Below the pieces are notes generated by a model that saw only the letters and a list, made by a program, of their open reading frames with translations, made no database searches and was not told the DNA's origin. A stretch of 64,000 nucleotides of DNA from NCBI RefSeq assembly GCF_019316905.1, contig NZ_CP079216.1:186001-250000 (forward strand), given 5' to 3'. Position 1 is the first letter of the stretch, and every line of letters starts with the position of its first letter. Source of the DNA: Tessaracoccus palaemonis. Its GTDB lineage: Bacteria; Actinomycetota; Actinomycetes; Propionibacteriales; Propionibacteriaceae. This document shows positions 1 to 8,509 of this stretch, piece after piece. A program made the translations under genes and the position numbers.

Positions 1-555
1 CCCGCACTGGTCGAGGTCTCGGAGGTCGCGGGCATTCAGCTGGTGCGGGAGGACCAGGACGTCACCGCGGACCTGTTGCGGTCCGGCGACGTCGTGGGGG
101 CCGTGACGAGCGAGGCGTCGGCGGTGCAGGGCTGCACCGTCGAGCGGTTGGGGACCATGACCTACCGACCCCGCGCGGCGCCGACCTTCGCGGGGCGCTG
201 GTTCCCTCACGGCCTCACGGCGGCCGCTTTGGGGAGCGCGCCCGTGGTGGTCTTCGACGAGCACGACACGCTCCAGCACCAGGTGCTGGAGCGGTACGGG
301 GCCTTTGCCCGTCGGGTCCATGTCGTGCCCGCCAGCGACGGGTTCAACGAGGCGGTCCGCCTCGGTCTCGGCTGGGGGATGGTGCCCGACCTGCAGGTGC
401 CCGGCTGGACCGAAGCCGACGCCGTCGTCCTGGGCGACGCCCGGGATCACGTCGACGTCCCCCTCTACTGGCAGCAGTGGGCGCTGCGCACCCCGACCCT
501 CGACGCCGTCGCCTCCGCCCTCCGACGCGCCGCGCGCACGTCGCTTGCCCCCTGA
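1..555 (+). CDS. ArgP/LysG-type LysR regulator, C-terminal part (5' end outside window)
   Basis: The frame is open from the first base and ends at a stop after about 184 codons, so the N-terminal winged helix lies upstream of the window. What remains is a LysR effector-binding domain. Stretches such as VTADLLRSGDVVGAVTSEAS, VQGCTVERLG and RWFPHG followed by VVVFDEHDTLQ resemble the ArgP/IciA/LysG subgroup, which senses lysine or arginine and usually activates a divergent LysE-type exporter. That partner would lie to the left and cannot be checked. The gene converges on the MFS gene at 672-1931, with one dispersed palindromic repeat between them. Assignment to LysR is firm; the ArgP subgroup is likely. 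Confidence 0.8.
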   Translation, partial: PALVEVSEVAGIQLVREDQDVTADLLRSGDVVGAVTSEASAVQGCTVERLGTMTYRPRAAPTFAGRWFPHGLTAAALGSAPVVVFDEHDTLQHQVLERYGAFARRVHVVPASDGFNEAVRLGLGWGMVPDLQVPGWTEADAVVLGDARDHVDVPLYWQQWALRTPTLDAVASALRRAARTSLAP

Positions 556-558
556 CCC

Positions 559-629
559 GCACAACTGTGGCCTGGTCCCCAGCACGCGCTGTATATCCGC
601 GTGCTTCGGCTATAGCCACTTTTCTGCAC
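559..629. repeat. Dispersed palindromic intergenic repeat A, copy 1
   Basis: An imperfect inverted repeat of about 71 nt. The left arm starts GCACAACTGTGGCC and the right arm has GCCACTTTTCTGCAC, with inner AGCAC and GTGCT half-arms. It lies in the gap between two convergent genes. Related copies are at 17802-17864, 18531-18602 and 56220-56291. It could fold as a terminator-like hairpin. Confidence 0.75.
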
Positions 630-671
630 GGACGGGCGGGGGTTGAGGTGTGGCTGGGGTGGTGGCTGGCG

Positions 672-1931
672 TCAGGCGAGCGACGGGGTGGTCGGGACGG
701 CGCGGCGGGAGACGGTGAGGCAGAGCAGGGCGGCGGCCCCGCACAGGCCCGCCGCGATGTAGAACGCCGGGTCGTAGGTGGCGAAGGCGTCGCGGATCCA
801 GCCGGCGCCGGCCGCCGCGGCGCCCGCGCCCAGCTGGTGCGACGCGAACACCCAGCCGTACACGACGGGGGACTCAGCCCCGAACCAGGCGCGGCACAGG
901 GCGATGGTCGGCGGGACGGTCGCGACCCAGTCAAGGCCGTAGAACAGGATGAACACCCAGGTCGACGGTGTGGTGTCGGGGGACAGCAGGCCGGGCAGGA
1001 ATCCGAGTGCCAACCCGCGGCCGGTGTAGTAGGCCACGAGAAGCAGCGCGGGATTGAACCGGTCGGTCAGCCAGCCCGAACAGATGGTGCCCACCACGTC
1101 GAAGACCCCGACCAGCGCCAGCAGCGACGCCGACGTGGTGACCGGCATCCCGTGGTCGGTGGCGGCGGGGATGAAGTGCGTGCCGATCAGCCCGTTCGTG
1201 GTGGCGCCGCAGATGGCGAAGCTGCCCGCCAGCAACCAGAACGCCGGGTGCCGGGCGGCCCGGCCGAGGGCCGCGACGGTGGCGCGTGGACCGCCGGATC
1301 GGATCCGGGGAGCACCGGGATCGGACGTCGTGGCGCCGAGGGCCGTGGTCTCCAGGTCCTCAGGGTGCTCGCGCAGCAGGACCAGCACGATCGGGATCAC
1401 GGCCGCCGCGGCGATGGCGACGACCAGGGCCGCGCGCCGCCAACCGTCCTGCGTCGTCAGGTGGGCGATGATCGGCAGGAACACGAGCTGCCCGGCCGCG
1501 CTGGCGGCGGTCAGCACGCCGCTCACGAGTCCGCGGCGTGCGACGAACCAGCGCGCAGTCACCGTCGCGACGAAAGCCATCGACATCGAGCCCGTGCCCA
1601 GCCCGACGAAGACGCCCCAGTAGAGGATCAGCTGCCACGACTGGGTCATGGACACGGAGAAGGCCGAGCCCGCCGCGATCATCGTCAGAGCGAACACCAC
1701 GACGGGCCGCATGCCGAACCGGTCCATCAGCGACGCCGCGAACGGCGAGAACAGCCCGAACAGGGTCATGTTGACCGTCATCGCGAGCCCGATCGTGCCG
1801 TGCGACCAGCCGAACTCCATGTGCAGCGGGTCCATGAACACGCTCGGCACGGCACGGAAGCCGGCCGCGCCCAGCAGCACCAGGCAGGCGACCATCGCGA
1901 CCACCCAGGCCGGGTGCAGGGACCTCTTCAC
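672..1931 (-). CDS. MFS transporter, oxalate/formate antiporter-like (MCT-type)
   Basis: A 419-residue integral membrane protein with about 12 hydrophobic segments. An MFS loop motif (SLMDRFGMRPVVV) lies between helices 2 and 3, and a central cytoplasmic loop containing LLREHPEDLE divides the two six-helix halves. The N-terminal pattern (FGWSHGTIGLAMTVNMTLFG) is typical of the monocarboxylate/oxalate:formate group, so an organic anion is the best guess for the substrate, but nothing in the sequence fixes it. Transcribed leftward and alone; the cupin gene upstream is on the same strand about 120 nt away. Confidence 0.85.
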   Translation of the reverse strand: MKRSLHPAWVVAMVACLVLLGAAGFRAVPSVFMDPLHMEFGWSHGTIGLAMTVNMTLFGLFSPFAASLMDRFGMRPVVVFALTMIAAGSAFSVSMTQSWQLILYWGVFVGLGTGSMSMAFVATVTARWFVARRGLVSGVLTAASAAGQLVFLPIIAHLTTQDGWRRAALVVAIAAAAVIPIVLVLLREHPEDLETTALGATTSDPGAPRIRSGGPRATVAALGRAARHPAFWLLAGSFAICGATTNGLIGTHFIPAATDHGMPVTTSASLLALVGVFDVVGTICSGWLTDRFNPALLLVAYYTGRGLALGFLPGLLSPDTTPSTWVFILFYGLDWVATVPPTIALCRAWFGAESPVVYGWVFASHQLGAGAAAAGAGWIRDAFATYDPAFYIAAGLCGAAALLCLTVSRRAVPTTPSLA

Positions 1932-2050
1932 GCGTCACAGTCTCTGGCATCCTGCGGGTCGACGCCGCCCCGTCCGGCATGCGGCCCGGAACGCGCGACG
2001 ACGGTCGGACCCCACGCTGGGTCCGACCGCCGTTGCGGCGTACTGCCTTG

Positions 2051-2527
2051 TCAGGCCGACTTGTCCTCCACGTCGGGGGCCGGCTGGTGGCTCCACGACG
2101 GCGGCTCGTCGCCGCCGGCCTCCTCGTCGGCCTCCGCCTCGGCGGCGGTGGCGTGTACCTTGCCCAGCGCGTGGTGGGTCGGGGAGTAGACGGTGTAGAG
2201 CTGCAGCGGCTCCTGGCCGGTGTTGATCACGTCGTGCCACATGCCCGCGGGCACCTGGATGGACCAGCCGTCGCCGACGTCCTGCTTGAAGCGCAGGTCG
2301 TCCTTGTCGGGCCCCATGACGCAGCGGCCCTGGCCCTTGTCGATGCGGAGGAACTGGTCGGTCTCCGGGTGCGCCTCGAGCCCGATCGAATGCCCGACCG
2401 GGATCGACATGAGGGTGACCTGGAGGTACTTGCCGGTCCAGGCGACCGTCCGGTAGTTGGTGTTCTCGACCGTCGCGGTCTCGATGTCGAACGCGTTGGG
2501 CCTCGGTCCGTTGTCGATGATCTTCAT
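2051..2527 (-). CDS. Cupin domain protein
   Basis: 158 residues. A single cupin barrel occupies about residues 25-125, with the metal-ligand motif around HPETDQFLRIDKGQG and a second motif near QVPAGMWHDVINTG. The acidic tail (EAEADEEAGGDEPP) is probably disordered. The start at 2527 has a good AAGGAG ribosome site 7-8 nt upstream, so the much longer open frame that runs in from the right is not used. It resembles small mannose-6-phosphate isomerase-like cupins; substrate unknown. It is divergent from the pyruvate oxidase gene. Confidence 0.85.
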   Translation of the reverse strand: MKIIDNGPRPNAFDIETATVENTNYRTVAWTGKYLQVTLMSIPVGHSIGLEAHPETDQFLRIDKGQGRCVMGPDKDDLRFKQDVGDGWSIQVPAGMWHDVINTGQEPLQLYTVYSPTHHALGKVHATAAEAEADEEAGGDEPPSWSHQPAPDVEDKSA

Positions 2528-2677
2528 CGTGGATGCTCCTTGTGATCGGTTGGGTCCGAGCCTAGTCAACGGGTGGGACAGGCAGGGTTTCCCCGACGGA
2601 TGAACCGCTGGTCTGGGGCCGTTACCGGGGCAGGATGGAGGGGCCCCGCGCTTCGCGGAGGTGGAGGAGGAATGCAC

Positions 2678-4402
2678 ATGACCACTGTCGCCGACAACCT
2701 GATCACATCGCTCATCGCCGAAGGGGTGACGCACGTCTACGGGGTCCCAGGCGATTCCCTCAACGGCATCACCGACGCCATGCGACGCTCCGGGGAGCTG
2801 ACCTGGGCGCAGGTCCGTCACGAGGAGTCTGCAGCCTTCGCCGCCGGGGCCGAGGCGGAGCTGACCGGCAGGCTCTCGGTCTGCATCGGTTCCTGTGGCC
2901 CCGGCAACCTGCACCTGATCAACGGCCTCTACGACGCCAACCGCAGCCGGGTGCCCGTGCTGGCGATCGCCGCGCACATCCCGTCGGAGGAGATGGGGTC
3001 GACGTACTTCCAGGAGACGCACCCGCAGGACCTGTTCCGCGAGTGCTCCGTCTACTGCGAGCTCGTGACGCGTCCGGACCAGATGCCGCGCCTGCTGCGG
3101 ATCGCCATGCAGACGGCTGTCGCGAAGCGGGGCGTCGCGGTGCTGGTCATCCCGGGCGACGTCGCGCTGGCGCCCACCTCGTCGACCGAGATCGTCGCGA
3201 CGAGCGACCCCTCGGTCCGCGTGCTGCCCGCCGAAGGGGAGCTGCGGCGCGCGGCCGACCTGCTCGACGAGGCCGCGAAGGTCACCATCCTCGCTGGTGC
3301 CGGGGCGGAGGGCGCGCACGACGAGCTGATGGCGCTGGCCGAGGCGCTCGGGGCGCCGATCGTGCACACCATGCGCGGCAAGGAGCACGTCGAGTTCGAC
3401 AACCCGTATGACGTGGGCATGACGGGTCTGCTGGGCTTCTCGTCGGGCTACCGGGCGATGGAGGCCTGCGACACGCTACTGATCCTCGGCGCCGACTTCC
3501 CGTATCAGCAGTTCTATCCCGACAAGGCCACCGTCATCCAGGTGGACGTCCGCGGGGAGAACATCGGGCGGCGCACGCACGTCGATGTCGGCCTGACCGG
3601 CACCGTGAAGGACACGGCCGCTGCGCTCGCGGCGCTGGTGCAGCGCAAGGAGAACCGCTCGCACCTGGAGGCGTCGCAGAAGCACTACGCGAAGGCCCGC
3701 CGGAAGCTGGACGACCTGGCCGCTCCCGCGAAGGCCGGCGAGCCGGTGCACCCGCAGTACGTCGCGGCGCTGATCGACAGGCTGGCCGATGACGACGCCG
3801 TCTTCATCCCCGACGTCGGCTCGCCCGTCATCTACGCCGCCCGCTACCTGAAGATGAACGGTAGGCGTCGCCTGATCGGGTCGTTCAACCACGGATCGAT
3901 GGCCAACGCCGTCCCGCAGGCCATCGGCGCGCAGAGCTCCTTTCCGGGGCGCCAGATCGTCACGCTGTCCGGCGACGGCGGGGTCACGATGCTGCTCGGC
4001 GACCTGCTGACGCTCGTCCAGTCGAAGCTGCCCGTCAAGATCGTCGTGTTCAACAACTCGTCGCTGAACTTCGTCGAGCTGGAGATGAAGTCGGCCGGCT
4101 TCGTGAACTACGGCACGGGGCTGGAGAACCCGAACCTAGCGATGGTCGCCGAGGGGATGGGGATCAGAGCGTTCCACGTCGAGGACTCGGCCGGGGTCGA
4201 GGGCGCGCTGCGCGAGGCCTTCGCGCACGACGGCCCGGCGCTGGTCGACATCGTCACGGCCCGCCAGGAGCTGAGTATCCCGCCGAGCGTCCAGGCCGCA
4301 CAGGCCAAGGGCTTCGCGCTCTACGCGCTGCGGACGGTGCTGTCAGGCCGTGGCGACGAGCTTGTCGACCTGGCTGCCACCAACTGGCGCCAGCTGTTCT
4401 GA
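2678..4402 (+). CDS. poxB: Thiamine-diphosphate pyruvate oxidase / pyruvate:quinone oxidoreductase
   Basis: 574 residues with the three-domain ThDP enzyme layout: pyrimidine-binding domain (1-175), central Rossmann-like domain (185-330) and PP-binding domain (365-540). The glutamate of HVYGVPGDSLNG...HEESAAFAAGAEA contacts the cofactor, and the GDG...NN signature is visible as LSGDGGVTMLLGD then VVFNNSSLNF. Length and sequence fit PoxB, which decarboxylates pyruvate to acetate and CO2 and passes electrons to membrane quinone. Two in-frame ATGs exist at 2672 and 2678; the purine run GGAGGAGG ends at 2670, so 2678 has the sensible spacing. Monocistronic by layout. Confidence 0.87.
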   Translation: MTTVADNLITSLIAEGVTHVYGVPGDSLNGITDAMRRSGELTWAQVRHEESAAFAAGAEAELTGRLSVCIGSCGPGNLHLINGLYDANRSRVPVLAIAAHIPSEEMGSTYFQETHPQDLFRECSVYCELVTRPDQMPRLLRIAMQTAVAKRGVAVLVIPGDVALAPTSSTEIVATSDPSVRVLPAEGELRRAADLLDEAAKVTILAGAGAEGAHDELMALAEALGAPIVHTMRGKEHVEFDNPYDVGMTGLLGFSSGYRAMEACDTLLILGADFPYQQFYPDKATVIQVDVRGENIGRRTHVDVGLTGTVKDTAAALAALVQRKENRSHLEASQKHYAKARRKLDDLAAPAKAGEPVHPQYVAALIDRLADDDAVFIPDVGSPVIYAARYLKMNGRRRLIGSFNHGSMANAVPQAIGAQSSFPGRQIVTLSGDGGVTMLLGDLLTLVQSKLPVKIVVFNNSSLNFVELEMKSAGFVNYGTGLENPNLAMVAEGMGIRAFHVEDSAGVEGALREAFAHDGPALVDIVTARQELSIPPSVQAAQAKGFALYALRTVLSGRGDELVDLAATNWRQLF

Positions 4403-4584
4403 GCGAGGTGGTCCCTGGGTCTGCCGAGAGAAGTGGGAGGTGGGCACAGCGTCAGCAGGCTCCGGGACCGAGCCCGCAAGCCGACCTGAAGGCCGACCTG
4501 TGGGTCGCCAGTGCGGGCAATGGGCCTTGTCGGGGCCCTGTGGCCCTGCTGTGGGGTAGCGTCCGGGCTGTCTCCGGTCAAGAA

Positions 4585-4623
4585 AACTGAGAGCGTCCTT
4601 AGGTTTCTGAGGATCTCTCAGTT
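4585..4623 (+). promoter_or_regulatory. Inverted repeat ahead of rpf
   Basis: AACTGAGAG at 4585-4593 is perfectly repeated in inverse at 4615-4623, with a 21-nt loop between, 36 nt upstream of the rpf start. It may be a leader hairpin or an operator. I saw no clear c-di-AMP riboswitch core, which precedes some actinobacterial rpf genes. The rest of 4403-4584 holds nothing I can identify. Confidence 0.5.
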
Positions 4624-4659
4624 ACAGTGGTGCTGTTGTCTGAGACCTATTGGAGCACC

Positions 4660-5931
4660 ATGAACAACGCCGAAGCACCCAACGGGGCCGAGCCCACCGA
4701 GGTTCTGGACGTCGCCGAGACCCCCTCGGCCGACGCCCCCGTCGCAGCCCCGAAGCGCCGCAAGGTGCGCATCGCCGCGGGCGTCGCAGGAGTCCTGGCG
4801 CTGGCTCTCGGAGTCGGCGGCTACATGGTCTCCTCCGCCCACAAGTCGGTCACGGTCGCCGCTGACGGCACCACTGCCGAGGTCGGCACTTTCACCACCA
4901 CCGTGGCTGACCTGCTTGCCGATCAGGGCATCGAGGTCGGCACCCATGACGCCGTGACCCCCGCGCTCGACTCCACGCTGACCGACGGCGCAGCCGTCCA
5001 GGTGACGCGTGCCGAGGCCGTGAGCGTGACGTCGAACGGCACCTCGCAGACCCTGTGGACCACCGAGGGTGACGTCGGCTCCGCGCTGGCCGCCGCCGCC
5101 GAGGACGGTCGCGACCTCGACATGGACGTCACGCGATCGAACTCCCGCGCCGCGATCGACCTGCCGCTGAGTGGCACCGTCAAGATCGTCACGATGGACG
5201 GGTCGACCAAGGTTGCGCTCGATGAGCCCACCGACCTGCAGGCGATGCTGGACGCACAGAAGATCGAGCTCGCCGACGGCGATGACGTCTCCGTGTCGGC
5301 GAACGGGAACGGCACGACGATCGTGACGATCGTCCGGTGGGAGACGGTCAAGAAGTCGACCACCACGACCGTCGACTACGACAAGAAGACGGTCAAGAGC
5401 GACGACCTGTACGTCGGCGAGTCCAAGGTCACGACCGAGGGCGTCGACGGCAAGATCAAGAAGACCTACCGCATCGTGAAGCGCGACGGCGAGGTCGTCT
5501 CCAAGGAGCTCGTCTCCAAGAAGACCACCACCAAGAAGGTCGATCAGGTCACCACCGTCGGCACCAAGGAACGCCCGGTGGTGAAGGCGACCACGTCGTC
5601 GTCCTCCTCGGATTCTGGTTCGTCATCCTCGAGCAGCTCGTCATCGTCGTCCAGCTCGTCCTCCTCGAGCTCCTCCAGCTCGGCCTCGGTGTCGGGCGTG
5701 TGGGCCAAGCTCGCCCAGTGTGAGTCGGGTGGCAACCCGTCGATCGTGAGCTCCAACGGCCTGTACCACGGCCTCTACCAGTTCACCGTGAGCACCTGGC
5801 GCTCCGTCGGTGGCTCCGGCATCCCGTCGCAGGCCTCGGCCGCGGAGCAGACCAAGCGGGCGAAGATCCTCCAGGCCCGCTCGGGCTGGGGCCAGTGGCC
5901 CGCCTGCTCCCGCAAGCTCGGCCTCTACTGA
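4660..5931 (+). CDS. Resuscitation-promoting factor (Rpf) with DUF348 and G5 domains
   Basis: 423 residues. An N-terminal membrane anchor or signal segment (about 33-55, AAGVAGVLALALGVGGYMV) follows a basic KRRK stretch. Next come three DUF348-like repeats (about 60-220) and a G5 domain (about 226-305). A linker made almost wholly of serine (about 310-345) leads to a C-terminal Rpf transglycosylase domain of about 75 residues. The catalytic glutamate is in QCESGGN; SNGLYHGLYQF and WGQWPACS are family hallmarks. Rpf proteins cleave peptidoglycan glycan strands and promote regrowth of dormant actinobacteria. The ATG at 4660 is preferred over 4627 because TGGAGC precedes it and the extra N-terminal residues are not family-like. 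Confidence 0.93.
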   Translation: MNNAEAPNGAEPTEVLDVAETPSADAPVAAPKRRKVRIAAGVAGVLALALGVGGYMVSSAHKSVTVAADGTTAEVGTFTTTVADLLADQGIEVGTHDAVTPALDSTLTDGAAVQVTRAEAVSVTSNGTSQTLWTTEGDVGSALAAAAEDGRDLDMDVTRSNSRAAIDLPLSGTVKIVTMDGSTKVALDEPTDLQAMLDAQKIELADGDDVSVSANGNGTTIVTIVRWETVKKSTTTTVDYDKKTVKSDDLYVGESKVTTEGVDGKIKKTYRIVKRDGEVVSKELVSKKTTTKKVDQVTTVGTKERPVVKATTSSSSSDSGSSSSSSSSSSSSSSSSSSSSSASVSGVWAKLAQCESGGNPSIVSSNGLYHGLYQFTVSTWRSVGGSGIPSQASAAEQTKRAKILQARSGWGQWPACSRKLGLY

Positions 5932-5944
5932 TCTGCTGAACGTC

Positions 5945-5972
5945 GACGGCCGCCCCTCGCGGGGCGGCCGTC
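5945..5972. terminator. Bidirectional terminator between rpf and the SDR gene
   Basis: A 12-bp perfect GC-rich stem (GACGGCCGCCCC and its complement) with a TCGC loop, placed between two convergent genes. Confidence 0.8.
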
Positions 5973-5985
5973 GCTGTGTTCTCGG

Positions 5986-6666
5986 TCAGACGCGTTCGAG
6001 TACCTTCTCGCCGAAGTCCGGGCCGTCGGCGATTGCGAGCACGCGGCGGGCGGACTCCTCCGGGGTGAGGAGGTCGCCGCGCTCCTTCATCGCCACGAAG
6101 TCGTCGCGGGCCGGGAAGCCGTCGGAGCTGCGGATCAGGCCCTGCATGTCGGTGTCGACGACGCCCGGCGCGATCGCCGCGATCCGCACCCCGTCGAGTT
6201 TCTCCGCCGCGACGGTTGTGGCGTGCAGGTCTACGGCGGCCTTGGTGGCGCAGTAGACGCTCCAGCCGGCCAGGGGCCGGCGACCCGCGCCGGACGAGAT
6301 GTGCACGACGCGCACTGGCACGCCCTGGCCACGGTGCCGGATGACGGCGTCGGTCAGCAGGATCGGCGCCGTGACGTTCACATTGACCGCCGCGATGGCG
6401 CTTGCCGGGTCCTGGTGGCCGGCCAGGTCGGCGGGGCCGAGCATGCCGGCGTTGTTGATCAGCAGGATCTCCGTCGCGCCGTCGACGAAGGACGCGAGTT
6501 CCCCGCCGTCGAGCCAGGCGGTCAGCGCCGCGGGGTCGCTCAGGTCCACGTGCGCCCCGGCGGAGCGCGAGACCCCCAGCACCTCCCAGCCTGCGGCAGC
6601 CAGCTGGGAGGTGAGCGCGGCGCCGAGGCCGCGGCTGTGTCCGGTGACGATGGCCTTCTTGGTCAT
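5986..6666 (-). CDS. Short-chain dehydrogenase/reductase
   Basis: 226 residues of the classical SDR fold. The nucleotide-binding TGHSRGLG is at about 8-15, LLINNAG at about 68-74, and the serine of HISSGAGR pairs with YCATK (catalytic YxxxK) at about 130-145. It probably uses NAD(P)H to reduce a carbonyl; substrate unknown. The start at 6666 has GAGAGGA upstream, and the open frame continuing to the right is not coding in this frame. It is divergent from the HAD phosphatase with only 66 nt between, so the promoters probably overlap. Confidence 0.87.
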   Translation of the reverse strand: MTKKAIVTGHSRGLGAALTSQLAAAGWEVLGVSRSAGAHVDLSDPAALTAWLDGGELASFVDGATEILLINNAGMLGPADLAGHQDPASAIAAVNVNVTAPILLTDAVIRHRGQGVPVRVVHISSGAGRRPLAGWSVYCATKAAVDLHATTVAAEKLDGVRIAAIAPGVVDTDMQGLIRSSDGFPARDDFVAMKERGDLLTPEESARRVLAIADGPDFGEKVLERV

Positions 6667-6732
6667 GGTGTCCTCTCGACGATCTTGTCCGCACCCCAAT
6701 CTAGGCCGTGCGGGGGTGGGTACGGTGGTCCC

Positions 6733-7524
6733 ATGCGTACCCGTGCGGACATCAAATGCTGGCTCACCGACATGGACGGCGTCCTCGTCCACGACAACAA
6801 GGCCCTCCCCGGCGCGCCAGAGCTGATCGCGCAGTGGAAGCGCAACAAGACGCCCTTCCTGGTGCTGACCAACAACCCGACGTACACGCCCCGCGACCTG
6901 TCTGTCCGCCTGCGCGACTCCGGCCTCGACGTTCCCGAGGAGTCCATCTGGACGTCGGCCCTTGCCACGGCCAAGTTCCTCGCGCAGCAGATGCCCGGCG
7001 GCAGCTGCTACGTCGTCGGCGAGGCGGGGCTGATTACCGCGCTGCACGAGCACGGCATGATCATGACCGACCGCGACCCCGAGTTCGTCGTGCTGGGCGA
7101 GACCCGCACCTACTCGTTCGAGTCGATCACCACCGCGATCCGGCTCATCAACAAGGGCGCAAGGTTCATCATCACCAACCCCGACGCCACCGGCCCCGCG
7201 GCCGACGGCATCATCCCCGCCACCGGCGCGGTGGCGTCGCTGATCACGACGGCGACCAACCGGCAGCCGTACGTCATCGGCAAGCCCAACCCGATGATGT
7301 TCCGCTCCGCGCTCAACCGGATCGGCGCGCACTCGGAGGAGACGGGCATGATCGGCGACCGGATGGACACCGACATCGTCGCCGGCATCGAGGCAGGCCT
7401 GCACACGGTGCTGGTGATGTCCGGCATCGCGACCCGCGAGACCATGCTGGAGTTCCCCTTCCGTCCGACGGAGGTCGTCGACGGGGTGTTCGAGCTCCTC
7501 GAGGACGCCGCGGCGCGCGGCTGA
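6733..7524 (+). CDS. HAD-superfamily class IIA phosphatase (NagD-like)
   Basis: 263 residues. HAD motif I is LTDMDGVLVHD (nucleophile Asp and acid/base Asp), motif II is LVLTNNPTY, motif III lysine is in VIGKPNPMMF, and motif IV is MIGDRMDTDIVAG. The large C2A cap between motifs II and III defines subclass IIA, which includes NagD nucleotidases and p-nitrophenyl or 2-phosphoglycolate phosphatases. Length is normal. Substrate cannot be read from sequence. It is followed by tandem repeats rather than a further gene in the operon. Confidence 0.87.
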   Translation: MRTRADIKCWLTDMDGVLVHDNKALPGAPELIAQWKRNKTPFLVLTNNPTYTPRDLSVRLRDSGLDVPEESIWTSALATAKFLAQQMPGGSCYVVGEAGLITALHEHGMIMTDRDPEFVVLGETRTYSFESITTAIRLINKGARFIITNPDATGPAADGIIPATGAVASLITTATNRQPYVIGKPNPMMFRSALNRIGAHSEETGMIGDRMDTDIVAGIEAGLHTVLVMSGIATRETMLEFPFRPTEVVDGVFELLEDAAARG

Positions 7525-7540
7525 GACCGGCGCCGCCGGT

Positions 7541-7612
7541 GAGTCCGGCGTCGCCGCTGACTCCGGCGTGGCCGCTGAGTCCGGCGTGGCCGCTGAGTCC
7601 GGCGTCGTCACC
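7541..7612. repeat. 18-nt tandem repeat, four units
   Basis: Four consecutive near-identical units of GAGTCCGGCGTGGCCGCT follow the HAD gene stop. They lie outside any gene. Confidence 0.8.
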
Positions 7613-7617
7613 TCCCC

Positions 7618-7760
7618 AGACGCCACCCTTCTCAACCGACGCCACCCTTACCGACGGACGCCACCCTTCGTGACCGATGCCACCGCCATGGCGGTGGCAT
7701 CGGTAGCAACGGGTAGCGTCTGCGCGTAAGGGTGGCGCCTGTCGGTAAGGGTGGCGCCTG
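7618..7760. repeat. Dispersed intergenic repeat B, copy 1 (symmetrical, with 16-bp palindromic core)
   Basis: Repeated GACGCCACCCTT motifs on the left and AAGGGTGGCGCCTG motifs on the right flank a perfect palindrome of 16-bp arms at 7673-7704 (ACCGATGCCACCGCCA and its complement). A second copy is at 61196-61320. No coding capacity was found. Confidence 0.8.
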
Positions 7761-7761
7761 A

Positions 7762-7836
7762 TCGCGGGCCTTCTCGACGGCGTCCTCGTCGCGGGCCTTC
7801 TCGACGGCGTCCTCGTCGCGGGCCGTCTCGACGGCG
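7762..7836. repeat. 27-nt tandem repeat, 2.8 units
   Basis: Two identical 27-nt units starting TCGCGGGCCTTCTCGACGG and a partial third unit end 16 nt before the S4-domain gene. Confidence 0.8.
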
Positions 7837-7852
7837 CGACTAAGGTTGGCGC

Positions 7853-8224
7853 ATGGCTCGACTCGACGCTTGGCTCTGGTCCGTCCGCCTCTACAAGACG
7901 CGCTCGATGGCCACCGCCGCCGTGCGCGGCGGGCACGTTCGCGTCGACGACAAGCTGCCGAGGGCGTCGCAGGAGGTCGTCACCGGGCAGGTGATCCGTG
8001 TCCGACGCGACCAGGACGAGCGCATCATCGAGGTCCTCGACCCGACTCTCGCGAAACGCGTCGGCGCCCCCGTCGCTCAGGCCGCGTACCTCGACCGGAC
8101 CCCCGAGAAGCCGCCGCCCATCGCGGAGATGGTCGGCCGCGTCGGCGTCCGCGACCGCGGCACCGGCCGCCCGACCAAGCGCGAGCGCCGCCAGCTGGAT
8201 CGCTTCCTGCACGGGGACCAGTAG
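7853..8224 (+). CDS. S4-domain RNA-binding protein (Hsp15-like)
   Basis: 123 residues. The S4 fold covers about 2-65 (RLDAWLWSVRLYKTRSMAT, then GGHVRVD and VVTGQVIRV), and the basic C-terminal tail (RPTKRERRQLDRFL) is typical of Hsp15-family proteins. In Escherichia coli Hsp15 binds stalled 50S subunits carrying nascent chains. A ribosome-associated role here is by family only. The gene stands alone between repeats. Confidence 0.85.
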   Translation: MARLDAWLWSVRLYKTRSMATAAVRGGHVRVDDKLPRASQEVVTGQVIRVRRDQDERIIEVLDPTLAKRVGAPVAQAAYLDRTPEKPPPIAEMVGRVGVRDRGTGRPTKRERRQLDRFLHGDQ

Positions 8225-8254
8225 TCGCCAAGGGACTGGGAGTGTCCGGGCTGG

Positions 8255-8411
8255 GCCCCTTCGCTGCGCTCAGGGCACCTCGACAGGCTCGGCGACCCGG
8301 GTCCCTGAGCTCGTCGAAGGGCGCCGAGCGGAGCGAGGTGTGTGGTCGGGTTGGACCCTTCGCTGCGCTCAGGGCGTTTCGACAGGCCTGTGCTGAGCCT
8401 GTCGAAGTGCT
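8255..8411. repeat. TCGAAG-type dispersed repeat cluster (family C)
   Basis: Several copies, in both orientations, of CCTGAGCTTGTCGAAGGG-like and TTCGCTGCGCTCAGGG-like units. The same units recur at 13048-13244, 18609-18652 and 61467-61925. Such units are common between genes in many actinobacteria. Confidence 0.8.
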
Positions 8412-8446
8412 CAACGACCCGACCGCTGCCCTGCTGCTGAGGCGAA

Positions 8447-8480
8447 CACGGTTGTGGTCGGCAGGCCGACCACAACCGTG
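8447..8480. terminator. Strong hairpin between convergent genes
   Basis: CACGGTTGTGGTCGG at 8447-8461 pairs perfectly with 8466-8480 across a 4-nt loop. It sits between the S4 gene and the leftward dehydrogenase, so it probably serves both. Confidence 0.75.
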
Positions 8481-8509
8481 ATCAGTGTGGTGCTCTGAGC
8501 CCCGCAGGT

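Noticed and set aside
477-2189. A 570-codon rightward frame opposite the MFS gene
   Set aside because: Low-complexity Arg/Gly/Ala composition; antisense shadow of the MFS gene.
4403-4659. c-di-AMP (ydaO) riboswitch before rpf
   Set aside because: I could not find the conserved core; only a simple hairpin is present.
7618-7760. Insertion sequence or transposon end
   Set aside because: No transposase, no target duplication visible; treated as a dispersed repeat.
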